This document shows positions 1 through 5,768 of a stretch of DNA of 9,314 bases, piece after piece. The DNA comes from Mageeibacillus sp. UBA5734 (lineage in GTDB: Bacteria; Bacillota; Clostridia; Saccharofermentanales; UBA5734), in contig DIGA01000030.1 in the NCBI GenBank assembly GCA_002419365.1, forward strand, positions 1 to 9,314, in the 5' to 3' direction. Under the pieces are notes generated by a model that was given only the letters and a program-made list of their open reading frames with translations, did not search any database and was not told the DNA's origin. The position numbers and the translations under genes were made by a program. Positions within the stretch are counted from its first letter, which is position 1, and each line of letters opens with the position of its first letter.

Positions 1-204
1 GACCGCGCCACCCTGAGTGAAAAAACGCCCTACAACGAACAGAAAGACATCACGTTCTACCATGACCCGGAAACTGCTTACAGCCAGGTCCTGCTGGCAG
101 CCGGCACTCTTGTGACCCTGATGCCCGACGAGGCCCACAAGCCGAAAATAGCCGTATCTGGCCCGGAAACGATCAAGAAAGTCGTGATCAAGATTCTTCT
201 CTAA
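1..204 (+). CDS. YhcH/YjgK/YiaL family protein (DUF386), 3' fragment
   Basis: The open frame enters from the left edge and ends at TAA (202-204), giving the last 67 residues; the start lies outside the window. The fragment reads YNEQKDITFY, then LLAAGTLVTLMPDEAHKP, then PETIKKVVIKI. This is the C-terminal pattern of the cupin-like YhcH/YjgK/YiaL family: a 'Y.EEKD..FY' strand, a 'fPd.aH.P' segment whose histidine is a likely metal ligand, and a final 'vkKvVvKi' strand. Family members are small cytoplasmic proteins of about 150 residues. They often accompany sialic acid or other sugar catabolism genes, and the EbgC subunit of evolved beta-galactosidase belongs here. The exact substrate cannot be told without the upstream genes. 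It converges with queH across a 59-base gap. Family call is fairly firm; function is open. Confidence 0.8.
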   Translation, partial: DRATLSEKTPYNEQKDITFYHDPETAYSQVLLAAGTLVTLMPDEAHKPKIAVSGPETIKKVVIKILL

Positions 205-212
205 AGCGGCTG

Positions 213-239
213 TGCCGGCTGGTTCGTCCAGCTCCGGCA
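213..239. terminator. hairpin between convergent genes, possible bidirectional terminator
   Basis: TGCCGG-CTGG (213-222) pairs with CCAG (228-231) and CCGGCA (234-239), with a 5-base loop TTCGT and a 2-base bulge (CT, 232-233). It is the only clear structure in the short gap between the stop of the yhcH-type gene and the stop of queH, the expected place for a shared terminator. No T-tract follows on either strand, so it is not a canonical intrinsic terminator. It may act weakly or together with Rho. Confidence 0.4.
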
Positions 240-263
240 AATGGGCCGGACCCAGTGGCAGTT

Positions 264-863
264 TCAGTCTTGACCCTTCTCCTGCTCCGCCTGCCAGGCT
301 GCCTGGCCCTTCAAAATCTTTTCCTTAAAATCCGATTGCTCGAGTGATGGCCTGCAACCGCAGTATTTCTGGCGGTACAGGCCATCTTCGCGCGCTTGAT
401 TCTGCCCGGCACGAAAGCCCGGCCGGAAATCACGCACGAGAAACTCAACACCATGGCGCTGGGCCGCAGCCAATCCCTGGCGGACTAGCTCGTCATAATC
501 CTGATACGGACTGACCAGCAGTGTCGTCGTAAACGCCGGCAGTCCTAGTTCCCTGGCCTTGGCGGCGGTGCGATCGAGTCGGGTTTCGTAGCACATCTGG
601 CAACGGCTCAGCCCGCCATTCTGGGCCGGGTCATAATGCACCCATTCGTTTTCAGCATAATCAGCCTCAACCACGACATTCAGACCACGTAAATCGGCCA
701 CTTTTTGCAAGTTATCACGGCGGCGCTGCCATTCCACCTGCGGGTGGATGTTCGGATTGTAGAAAAACAGCAACGGGCGCAGGCCTTCTTCAGAGATGAG
801 CACATCGAGTGGATATTCGGCACAGGGTCCGCAGCAGGCATGGAGCAGAATGTTCTCAGTCAT
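264..863 (-). CDS. queH: epoxyqueuosine reductase QueH
   Basis: 199 residues, the usual size for QueH (former DUF208). QueH reduces epoxyqueuosine to queuosine in the wobble position of GUN-anticodon tRNAs. It is unrelated in sequence to the cobalamin-dependent QueG. The N-terminus has the family hallmark LLHACCGPC (residues 6-14) with adjacent C10 and C11 plus C14. A second pair, C88 and C91, lies in SRCQMCYETRL, and KYCGC supplies C168 and C170. These cysteines fit the 4Fe-4S cluster and the additional iron site described for the family. The ATG at 863-861 overlaps the ruvB stop by four bases (ATGA), and GGAG lies 8 bases upstream inside ruvB, so translation is probably coupled. It is the last gene of the ruv operon. 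No other queuosine gene (queA, tgt) is seen in the window. Confidence 0.93.
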   Translation of the reverse strand: MTENILLHACCGPCAEYPLDVLISEEGLRPLLFFYNPNIHPQVEWQRRRDNLQKVADLRGLNVVVEADYAENEWVHYDPAQNGGLSRCQMCYETRLDRTAAKARELGLPAFTTTLLVSPYQDYDELVRQGLAAAQRHGVEFLVRDFRPGFRAGQNQAREDGLYRQKYCGCRPSLEQSDFKEKILKGQAAWQAEQEKGQD

Positions 864-1999
864 GGCTCGATCTCCAGTTGCAGTTGCTCGCCATCGGAAA
901 AATCATGGGCCTCCGTGCCACGCAAAGCGGTGCCCAGGCCCTTGAGCTTGCGTTCATACTGAACCGGACAGGGCAAACCGAGATGCTCCCAGCCGAGCCG
1001 GGTCAGCACCCTACCCCGTGGTGTCTTGGCCAGAAAGCCGATCTGCATCAGGAACGGCTCGTAGACATCCTCGATCGTCACCGGGTCTTCCCCGGTCGTC
1101 GCAGCCAGCGTATCCAGTCCGACAGGACCGCCGCCAAACATCTCGACCATGTTGCGCATCAGGCGCCGGTCCGTCGCGTCGAGACCGCGGGGATCGATCT
1201 CCAGCGCCTTGAGGCCGAAATCGGCGATCTCGGCATTGATCACGCCGGTGCCGCGGACCTGGGCAAAATCGCGCATCCGCTTCAGCAAGCGGATCGCAAT
1301 GCGCGGCGTGCCGCGCGAGCGCTCCGCGATAACCGCGCGACCGGAGGCATCGAGGCCGATGTTCAGGATCGCCGCATCGCGCTGCAGGATCTGGCCGATC
1401 TCCTCCGGCGAATAGAGCTCGAGCCGGTTGATCATGCCAAAGCGGTCGCGCAGCGGCGCCGTCAGCAGACCGGCCCGCGTCGTCGCCCCGATCAGGGTGA
1501 AATGCGGCAGATCGAGCCGGATCGAACGGGCACTGGGCCCCTTGCCGATCATGATGTCGAGCGCATAATCCTCCATCGCCGGATAGAGGATCTCCTCGAC
1601 CGAACGATTGAGCCTGTGGATTTCGTCGATAAAAAGGACATCGCGTTCAGTCAGATTGGTCAGGATCGCAGCCAGGTCGCCCGGCTTCTCGATTGCCGGT
1701 CCGGTCGTGATCCGTAAATGCACGCCCAGCTCATTGGCAATGATCCCGGCCAGGGTCGTCTTGCCAAGGCCGGGCGGTCCATAGAGCAGGACATGGTCAA
1801 GGGCCTCACCGCGCTGGCGGGCCGCCTCGATGAAGACCTGCAGATTGTCCTTGACCTTGGTCTGGCCGAAATAATCGGCCCAGCGCGTCGGGCGCAGGGT
1901 ATTCTCATCCTGGTCCTCGACCCGCCGCTCCCGGCCTAAAAGCCGTTCAGTCTCAGCGACCGCGAACTCATCGGTTTCGGCGTAATCATCAAACGGCAT
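860..1999 (-). CDS. ruvB: Holliday junction branch migration DNA helicase RuvB
   Basis: AAA+ motor that, as hexamers loaded by RuvA, drives Holliday-junction branch migration in recombination and repair. Numbered from the ATG at 1999 (379 residues): Walker A GPPGLGKTT at 74-82, Walker B DEIH at 125-128, sensor 1 GATTRAG at 171-177, arginine-finger region LRDRF at 183-187, sensor 2 segment RGTPRIAIRLL at 229-239, then the winged-helix domain with FGGGPVGLDTLA and KTPRGRVLT. I chose the ATG over the GTG directly before it (2002-2000) because AAAGGAG lies 7 bases from the ATG but only 4 from the GTG. At about 379 residues it is longer than the usual 335-350. Both the N-terminus and a tail of about 35 residues after LGLP are extended. 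The normally invariant Asn of RIANRLL is Ile here. It is third in the ruvC-ruvA-ruvB-queH operon. Confidence 0.97.
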   Translation of the reverse strand: MPFDDYAETDEFAVAETERLLGRERRVEDQDENTLRPTRWADYFGQTKVKDNLQVFIEAARQRGEALDHVLLYGPPGLGKTTLAGIIANELGVHLRITTGPAIEKPGDLAAILTNLTERDVLFIDEIHRLNRSVEEILYPAMEDYALDIMIGKGPSARSIRLDLPHFTLIGATTRAGLLTAPLRDRFGMINRLELYSPEEIGQILQRDAAILNIGLDASGRAVIAERSRGTPRIAIRLLKRMRDFAQVRGTGVINAEIADFGLKALEIDPRGLDATDRRLMRNMVEMFGGGPVGLDTLAATTGEDPVTIEDVYEPFLMQIGFLAKTPRGRVLTRLGWEHLGLPCPVQYERKLKGLGTALRGTEAHDFSDGEQLQLEIEP

Positions 2000-2004
2000 C
2001 ACAA

Positions 2005-2011
2005 AGCTCCT
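2005..2011 (-). promoter_or_regulatory. ruvB ribosome binding site
   Basis: On the minus strand AAAGGAG precedes CTTTGTGATG. A 7-base spacing to ATG (1999) against 4 bases to the adjacent GTG (2002) decides the start in favour of the ATG. Both starts are in the same frame, so the protein differs by one residue. Confidence 0.6.
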
Positions 2012-2037
2012 TTAAAGGCAAACATCACATGCGAACA

Positions 2038-2649
2038 TCAGCGCACCAGCTGGCGCAGGGCCAGGCGGATCAGTTCTTCGACCGCCAGGCCAGGGGCCTG
2101 GACCGCCTGGACGGCCCGGCTGGCTTCCACACCAGAATAACCGAGAACCAGCAAGGCACTGATCGCCTCGTTTTCAACACCCTGGGGCAATTGAACACCG
2201 CTGGCAGCAGCAGACGATAACGATCCGGCATCGCCACTCCAGTCCGAGCCTTTGAGCTTGTCCTTGAGCTCGAGGATCATCCGTTCGGCGCCTTTTTTGC
2301 CGATCCCTTTGACTTGGGTCAGCGTTTTCGTGTCGCCGGTGATCACGGCGAGGGCAAACTGGCTCGGTGTGACCGATCCGACCACGCTGCTGGCCACCTT
2401 GGGCCCGACACCGCTCACAGTCAGGAGGAGCTCGAACAGACCGACATCTTCCTGGGTGGGAAAACCATACAAAGCAAAAATGTCCTCGCGGACATAGAGA
2501 TGGGTATAAGCCGTGATCTCCTCGCCGACCGGACCGAAACGGTCGAGCAGCGAAGAAGCCGCCTGCAGGCGGTAACCAATGCCTTGGGTTTCGATGATCA
2601 GGCTGTCGATGGTCTTGGCCACCAGCTTGCCCTTGATGTATGCATACAT
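2038..2649 (-). CDS. ruvA: Holliday junction branch migration complex subunit RuvA
   Basis: 203 residues, full length. RuvA tetramers bind the four-way junction and recruit RuvB. Three domains are visible. The N-terminal OB fold (about 1-65) begins MYAYIKGKL and includes YVREDIFALYGF, whose E55-D56 match the acidic pin that holds the strands apart at the crossover. The middle domain carries two helix-hairpin-helix motifs, VSGVGPKVA (78-86) and VKGIGKKGAER (113-123). After an Ala/Ser-rich linker (about 140-155), the C-terminal domain (about 158-203), which contacts RuvB, contains NEAISALLVLGYSG. The start codon shares one base with the ruvC stop (TAATG), so translation is likely coupled. ruvB follows after a gap of about 38 bases. 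Confidence 0.97.
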   Translation of the reverse strand: MYAYIKGKLVAKTIDSLIIETQGIGYRLQAASSLLDRFGPVGEEITAYTHLYVREDIFALYGFPTQEDVGLFELLLTVSGVGPKVASSVVGSVTPSQFALAVITGDTKTLTQVKGIGKKGAERMILELKDKLKGSDWSGDAGSLSSAAASGVQLPQGVENEAISALLVLGYSGVEASRAVQAVQAPGLAVEELIRLALRQLVR

Positions 2650-3152
2650 TATTGATAGCCTCCTCGTGCCAATGCGACGGACCGGTTGCCGGAATGGGCA
2701 TGGCAGATCGCCACAGCCAAGGCATCGGCCGCATCGTCCGGCCGCGGCACCTGCTCCAGACTCAGCAAGACCCGAACCATCTGCTGGACCTGCGTCTTAT
2801 CCGCCTTGCCATAGCCGGCTACGGCCAGTTTAACCTGCATTGGCGTATATTCATAGATTGGCAGCCCGGATCGTGCCCCGCTCAGGATCGCAACCCCACG
2901 TGCCTGGGCCGTACCAATCGCCGTCGTCGTGTTGCGGCTGAAAAACAACTCCTCGACCGCCATCGTCGCCGGCTGGTGCAGGGTGATCAACTCATCGATC
3001 TTGTCTGCAATCTGTAGCAGGCGCTCCGGAAAAGGCGTATTGGCCTTGGTCGAGATCACACCGAAATCGATCACCCGCAGGCGATTGCGGTTGTAATCCA
3101 CCACGCCAAAGCCTGTGATTGCATAGCCCGGGTCGATACCGAGAATCACCAT
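2649..3152 (-). CDS. ruvC: crossover junction endodeoxyribonuclease RuvC
   Basis: 167 residues, normal length. It is the RNase H-fold, Mg-dependent resolvase that nicks Holliday junctions symmetrically after RuvAB branch migration. The acidic catalytic set is intact: D7 in LGIDPGYAITGFGV, E67 in AVEELFF, and D140 with D143 in PDDAADALAVAICH. The ATG start gives the canonical family N-terminus. The nearest purine-rich site, AGGAG, lies about 12 bases upstream, a long spacing. It is the first ruv gene, with 65 bases separating it from the AT-rich gene upstream on the same strand. I found no convincing hairpin in that gap, so read-through from the upstream gene is possible, although a promoter there is also plausible. 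Confidence 0.97.
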   Translation of the reverse strand: MVILGIDPGYAITGFGVVDYNRNRLRVIDFGVISTKANTPFPERLLQIADKIDELITLHQPATMAVEELFFSRNTTTAIGTAQARGVAILSGARSGLPIYEYTPMQVKLAVAGYGKADKTQVQQMVRVLLSLEQVPRPDDAADALAVAICHAHSGNRSVALARGGYQ

Positions 3153-3217
3153 GAGATATAGATGCTCCTAACCAGAAATGGATACTCAGCTTAAAACAAA
3201 CAATCGTTCTTATTCTA

Positions 3218-4165
3218 TCATATCTTTATCAGCCGTTTGATCTTATTACGTAGATTCTTCCAGCTCAGCTGGATAAAACCCCAGTAAATCAGCCGGTCAC
3301 GGAAAAAGGGTCTCAAAGTTTCTACATCTGTAGCACCGTCGAAAGGAAGGTAACGGTTGGGTACGATCAGGAAACGATCGGCTTGATTGACCTTTTCATC
3401 GAGTTCCATCTTTCTTTTTTGCAAGTGAACATAAATGACTTCCTGGCTGACAAGTGAACCATTTTTAAAAAAGAAACGCAACAATCGCCCCTTCTCCCAT
3501 AAAAAGATGCTATTGTACATTTCTTTCTTCTGCTTCATCAGTTGATAGGGATAGAAGCCGTCACGTGCAATATAGATATCTGAGTAGATGATTTCGTCGT
3601 ACATCGAAACACCGAGGCTGACATAAATATCGTTGATGCCATCTTTTGCCCATTCATTGAAGCCAGGGCAATTTTCCGGAATTGAAAGGACCTCCCGATA
3701 TCTCTCGCGACCGTCGATCGCTGTTCGGTAACGTCTGTTGTTTTCTGCTGTGTTACGAAAGAGGGTCAGATGGCCACGGGATAAAATTTTGTCGTAACGA
3801 TCCAGAATCTCATCCGTGATAAATTTTCGGATATCACCAAACACCAGGTCCACATCACAATAGCCCCAGAAATCATATCCAGACAGTTCCGTTTCATAAA
3901 TCTGGCCGAAAGCCACTCTGTAATCACAGATTTTATAACCATTTTCAAGTGCAATCGGAAAATCAAATAGACTCTGATATTTCTCCCGGAGTCTGTCAAA
4001 TGTCATATAGGTCACGCGAACATTCGGTGGATACTGATGCTTTGTTTGATCATCCGTGAAAAGTAACCAGTCTATAGTCTGGTTATAGGAACATGAATTA
4101 AGCCATAATTGGAAATTATCTGGGAGTTTGCCGAAAAACGGGACAACAATACCAATTTTATACAT
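3218..4165 (-). CDS. DUF6625-like protein, predicted polysaccharide glycosyltransferase
   Basis: 315 residues, no signal peptide or clear membrane segment, basic C-terminus (KNLRNKIKRLIKI). The start reads MYKIGIVVPFFGKLPDNFQLWL, followed by NSCSYNQTIDWLLFTDD (about 23-39), the opening of DUF6625 proteins found in capsule and exopolysaccharide clusters. YCDVDLVFGDI (102-112) contains a D-x-D pair (D104, D106), as in metal-binding GT-A glycosyltransferases, and VHLQKRKM (246-253) matches a conserved late block as I recall it. The likely role is sugar transfer in surface polysaccharide synthesis, but donor and acceptor are unknown. Composition differs sharply from its neighbours: AT-rich, with ATA, TTT and AAA codons common. 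No other polysaccharide gene adjoins it. This suggests acquisition by transfer or the remnant of a larger cluster. The frame is intact. Family call is moderately firm; enzymatic activity is inferred. Confidence 0.75.
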   Translation of the reverse strand: MYKIGIVVPFFGKLPDNFQLWLNSCSYNQTIDWLLFTDDQTKHQYPPNVRVTYMTFDRLREKYQSLFDFPIALENGYKICDYRVAFGQIYETELSGYDFWGYCDVDLVFGDIRKFITDEILDRYDKILSRGHLTLFRNTAENNRRYRTAIDGRERYREVLSIPENCPGFNEWAKDGINDIYVSLGVSMYDEIIYSDIYIARDGFYPYQLMKQKKEMYNSIFLWEKGRLLRFFFKNGSLVSQEVIYVHLQKRKMELDEKVNQADRFLIVPNRYLPFDGATDVETLRPFFRDRLIYWGFIQLSWKNLRNKIKRLIKI

Positions 4166-4210
4166 GATAAGTAGACTACCTTTTACGATTTATATTCCAT
4201 TTAAATCAAT

Positions 4211-4239
4211 ATACTACTTCTTAACCGCTACGGTAGCAA
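4211..4239 (-). promoter_or_regulatory. candidate promoter for the DUF6625-like gene
   Basis: On the minus strand TTGCTA (4239-4234) and TAGTAT (4216-4211) are separated by 17 bases. Each matches the sigma-A consensus at four of six positions. It lies about 45 bases upstream of the start codon. The -35 element overlaps the palindrome at 4227-4237. AT-rich DNA gives such matches by chance, so confidence is low. Confidence 0.35.
4227..4237. repeat. short palindrome, possible operator
   Basis: GCTAC-G-GTAGC is a perfect 11-base palindrome around one central base. It overlaps a second inverted pair, ACCG (4224-4227) and CGGT (4231-4234). The centre is too tight for an RNA hairpin, so a protein-binding site is more natural. 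It overlaps the -35 end of the candidate leftward promoter, where a bound protein would block transcription. No regulator is identified. Confidence 0.3.
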
Positions 4240-4375
4240 CTGGCTCTATTGCCAATGAAACCCTGAATGGGTTTAGGTGCTGAAATGATTGTGGCGATAG
4301 TCTTTATTACATACTTGGCATGAATGATTTCTGTTGATTAATTTCATTTTGTGTAACATATGCAAGCAATTATTC

Positions 4376-4404
4376 TAGACAATAGCTGTATCATGTCGTA
4401 CTAT
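4376..4404 (+). promoter_or_regulatory. candidate promoter of the liv-type operon
   Basis: TAGACA (4376-4381) matches the -35 consensus at five of six positions. After a 17-base spacer, TACTAT (4399-4404) matches the -10 consensus at four of six. Transcription from here would give a leader of roughly 115 bases before the ATG at 4528. A weaker alternative, TTGTGT (4349-4354) with TATTCT (4371-4376) at 16-base spacing, lies just upstream. Confidence 0.45.
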
Positions 4405-4447
4405 ATTCACAGTTTTATGGCCGATCACGGATTTTGATGTTTCACCA

Positions 4448-4473
4448 TGCAAGCCAGAAAACAGCCGCTTGCA
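4448..4473. repeat. inverted repeat TGCAAGC / GCTTGCA in the liv leader
   Basis: TGCAAGC (4448-4454) and its exact complement GCTTGCA (4467-4473) flank a 12-base spacer. A third copy of TGCAAGC, in direct orientation, is at 4361-4367, just upstream of the best candidate promoter. The inverted pair lies downstream of that promoter in the untranslated leader, so it could be an operator or a small RNA hairpin. No T-tract follows, so it is not a terminator. Confidence 0.35.
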
Positions 4474-4513
4474 AATCAACCGTTTTCACGTCATAAAAGA
4501 AATCCTCACAAAA

Positions 4514-4520
4514 AAAGGAG
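4514..4520 (+). promoter_or_regulatory. ribosome binding site of the binding-protein gene
   Basis: AAAGGAG ends 7 bases before the ATG at 4528 and fixes that start rather than the in-frame ATG at 4447. The chosen start is immediately followed by a lipoprotein signal sequence. Confidence 0.85.
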
Positions 4521-4527
4521 AAACAGT

Positions 4528-5664
4528 ATGAAGATCAAAAGAATCGCCCTGATGCTCCTGGTCGTTGCCCTTCTGGTCCCGGCCTTGGCTGCCTGCGGTG
4601 CCAGCGGTGACAGCAAGACCATCAAAATCGGTGCCATGGGCCCTCTGACTGGCGACGTCGCCGTCTACGGCATTGCCGCCACCAACGGCTTCAAGCTCGC
4701 CGCTGACGAAGTCAACAAAGCCGGAGGTATCCTCGGCAAGCAGATCGAAATGCCCATCCTCGACGAAAAGGGCGACGTCAACGAAGCCGTCAACGCCTAC
4801 AACAAGCTCGTCGACCAGGAGAAGGTCGTCGCCATCCTCGGTGACATCACCTCCAAGCCGACGATCTCCGTCGCCCAGCTGGCTGCCAAGGCCAACATCC
4901 CGCTGGTCACCCCGACCGCCACTGCGCTCGACGTCACCAAGCAGGGTACCAACGTCTTCCGCGCCTGCTACATCGATCCCTTCCAGGGTGAGATCATGGC
5001 CCAGTTTGCCAAGGAAAACCTCAGCGCCACCAAGGCTGCCGTCATCTACAATTCCGGTGACGACTACTCCTCCGGCCTGAAAGATTCCTTCGCCGCCAAG
5101 GCTGCCGAACTCGGTCTCGAAGTCGTCGCCACCGAAAGCTATGCCAAGGGCGACACCGACTTCAAAGCCCAGCTGACCAAGATCGCCGCTTCCGGCGCCG
5201 AAGCCCTCTTCGTCCCGGACTACTACAACACCGTCGCCCTGATCGCCAACCAGGCCAAGGCCACCGGCCTGACCATCCCGCTGATCGGTGTTGACGGCTG
5301 GGACGGCGTCCTCGGCTCTGCCAAACCGGAAGATGTCGAAGGCTACTACTTTGCCAACCACTACTCCACCGAAGACCAGGATCCCAAGGTCCAGAACTTC
5401 CTCAAGAACTACAAGGCCGCTTTCGGTGAAGAACCGAACGCCCTGGCTGCCCTCGGCTATGACGCCGCCTACATCCTGTTCGAAGCCATCAAGGCCGCCG
5501 GCACGACCGACAGTGCCAAGGTCATCGAAGCTCTGAACAAGACCGACTACACCGGTGTCACCGGCAATGTCAAGTTCGACGCCGACCGCAACCCGACCAA
5601 GAGCGTCACGATCATCCAGATCGTCAATGGTGCCTACAAGTTCTCGGGCAAAGTCAATCCTTAA
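4528..5664 (+). CDS. livJ: branched-chain amino acid ABC transporter, substrate-binding lipoprotein (LivJ/LivK type)
   Basis: 378 residues. A lipoprotein signal peptide is clear: basic MKIKR, a hydrophobic core, then the lipobox LAAC with C23 as the lipidated first mature residue, so the protein is tethered to the outer face of the membrane. The mature part is a type I periplasmic-binding fold. It opens with TIKIGAMGPLTGDVAVYG (31-48) and continues with ADEVNKAGGILGKQI (59-73). ILGDITSKPT (103-112) and PLVTPTAT (125-132) contribute Ser/Thr residues typical of the alpha-amino/carboxylate binding pocket. Next come NVFRACYIDPFQG (142-154) and GVDGWD (254-259), and YTGVTGNVKFD (341-351) near the end. 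It captures substrate for LivHMGF. The exact ligand (Leu/Ile/Val or another small amino acid or amide) cannot be fixed by reading. Codons are overwhelmingly C-ending, as in highly expressed genes. It is the first gene of its operon, and a hairpin follows its stop. Confidence 0.92.
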   Translation: MKIKRIALMLLVVALLVPALAACGASGDSKTIKIGAMGPLTGDVAVYGIAATNGFKLAADEVNKAGGILGKQIEMPILDEKGDVNEAVNAYNKLVDQEKVVAILGDITSKPTISVAQLAAKANIPLVTPTATALDVTKQGTNVFRACYIDPFQGEIMAQFAKENLSATKAAVIYNSGDDYSSGLKDSFAAKAAELGLEVVATESYAKGDTDFKAQLTKIAASGAEALFVPDYYNTVALIANQAKATGLTIPLIGVDGWDGVLGSAKPEDVEGYYFANHYSTEDQDPKVQNFLKNYKAAFGEEPNALAALGYDAAYILFEAIKAAGTTDSAKVIEALNKTDYTGVTGNVKFDADRNPTKSVTIIQIVNGAYKFSGKVNP

Positions 5665-5686
5665 TCCTTCACTCTTGCAATGTGGC

Positions 5687-5726
5687 AAGGATGGCGCGTC
5701 CGCAAGATGCGCCATCCTTTCTCTGA
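5687..5726 (+). terminator. intercistronic hairpin after livJ (attenuating terminator or mRNA stabiliser)
   Basis: AAGGATGGCGC (5687-5697) pairs perfectly with GCGCCATCCTT (5709-5719). The stem extends inward by GTC/GAT (one G-T pair) to 14 pairs around the pentaloop CGCAA. TTTCTCT follows, an imperfect T-tract. Such hairpins between a binding-protein gene and its permease genes commonly let most transcripts stop, or protect the upstream mRNA from 3' exonucleases, so the binding protein outnumbers the channel. I infer that role here. Confidence 0.75.
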
Positions 5727-5768
5727 TTCATCCCTTCTGATTTCATACGCGAGGAGCTGCTGACTCAC

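Larger units (their letters stand above)
4166..4527. other. AT-rich divergent intergenic region
   Basis: 362 bases between two divergently transcribed genes, with no convincing coding region. Besides the separately listed promoters and repeats it holds a small perfect hairpin, AAACCC-TGAAT-GGGTTT (4258-4274), with no T-tract after it. An in-frame ATG at 4447 would extend the binding-protein gene by 27 basic residues. It has no ribosome binding site and would bury the signal peptide, so this stretch is better read as untranslated leader. Confidence 0.7.

Noticed and set aside
809..1717. Open frame of 302 codons on the plus strand opposite ruvB
   Set aside because: Antisense to ruvB, whose Walker and sensor motifs are intact. 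The plus-strand product is rich in Arg, Asp and Gln with no known domain.
4258..4274. Perfect 6-base hairpin AAACCC-TGAAT-GGGTTT as a terminator or riboswitch element
   Set aside because: The stem is short, has no T-tract on either strand, and lies upstream of the candidate liv promoter. It could easily arise by chance.
4447..4527. Upstream in-frame ATG extending livJ by 27 codons
   Set aside because: It has no Shine-Dalgarno sequence, and the added basic stretch would precede and disrupt the lipoprotein signal peptide. The ATG at 4528 has AAAGGAG at ideal spacing.
4166..4527. CRISPR array, tRNA gene or insertion-sequence end in the AT-rich gap
   Set aside because: There are no regularly spaced repeats, no cloverleaf pattern, no terminal inverted repeats with target duplications, and no transposase fragment.
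4486..5715. Long open frame (409 codons) on the minus strand covering livJ
   Set aside because: It is the antisense shadow of a gene with extreme NNC codon bias. Its protein is a low-complexity mix of Gly, Asp and Val with no recognisable domain, and livJ itself has a clear signal peptide, fold motifs and ribosome binding site.
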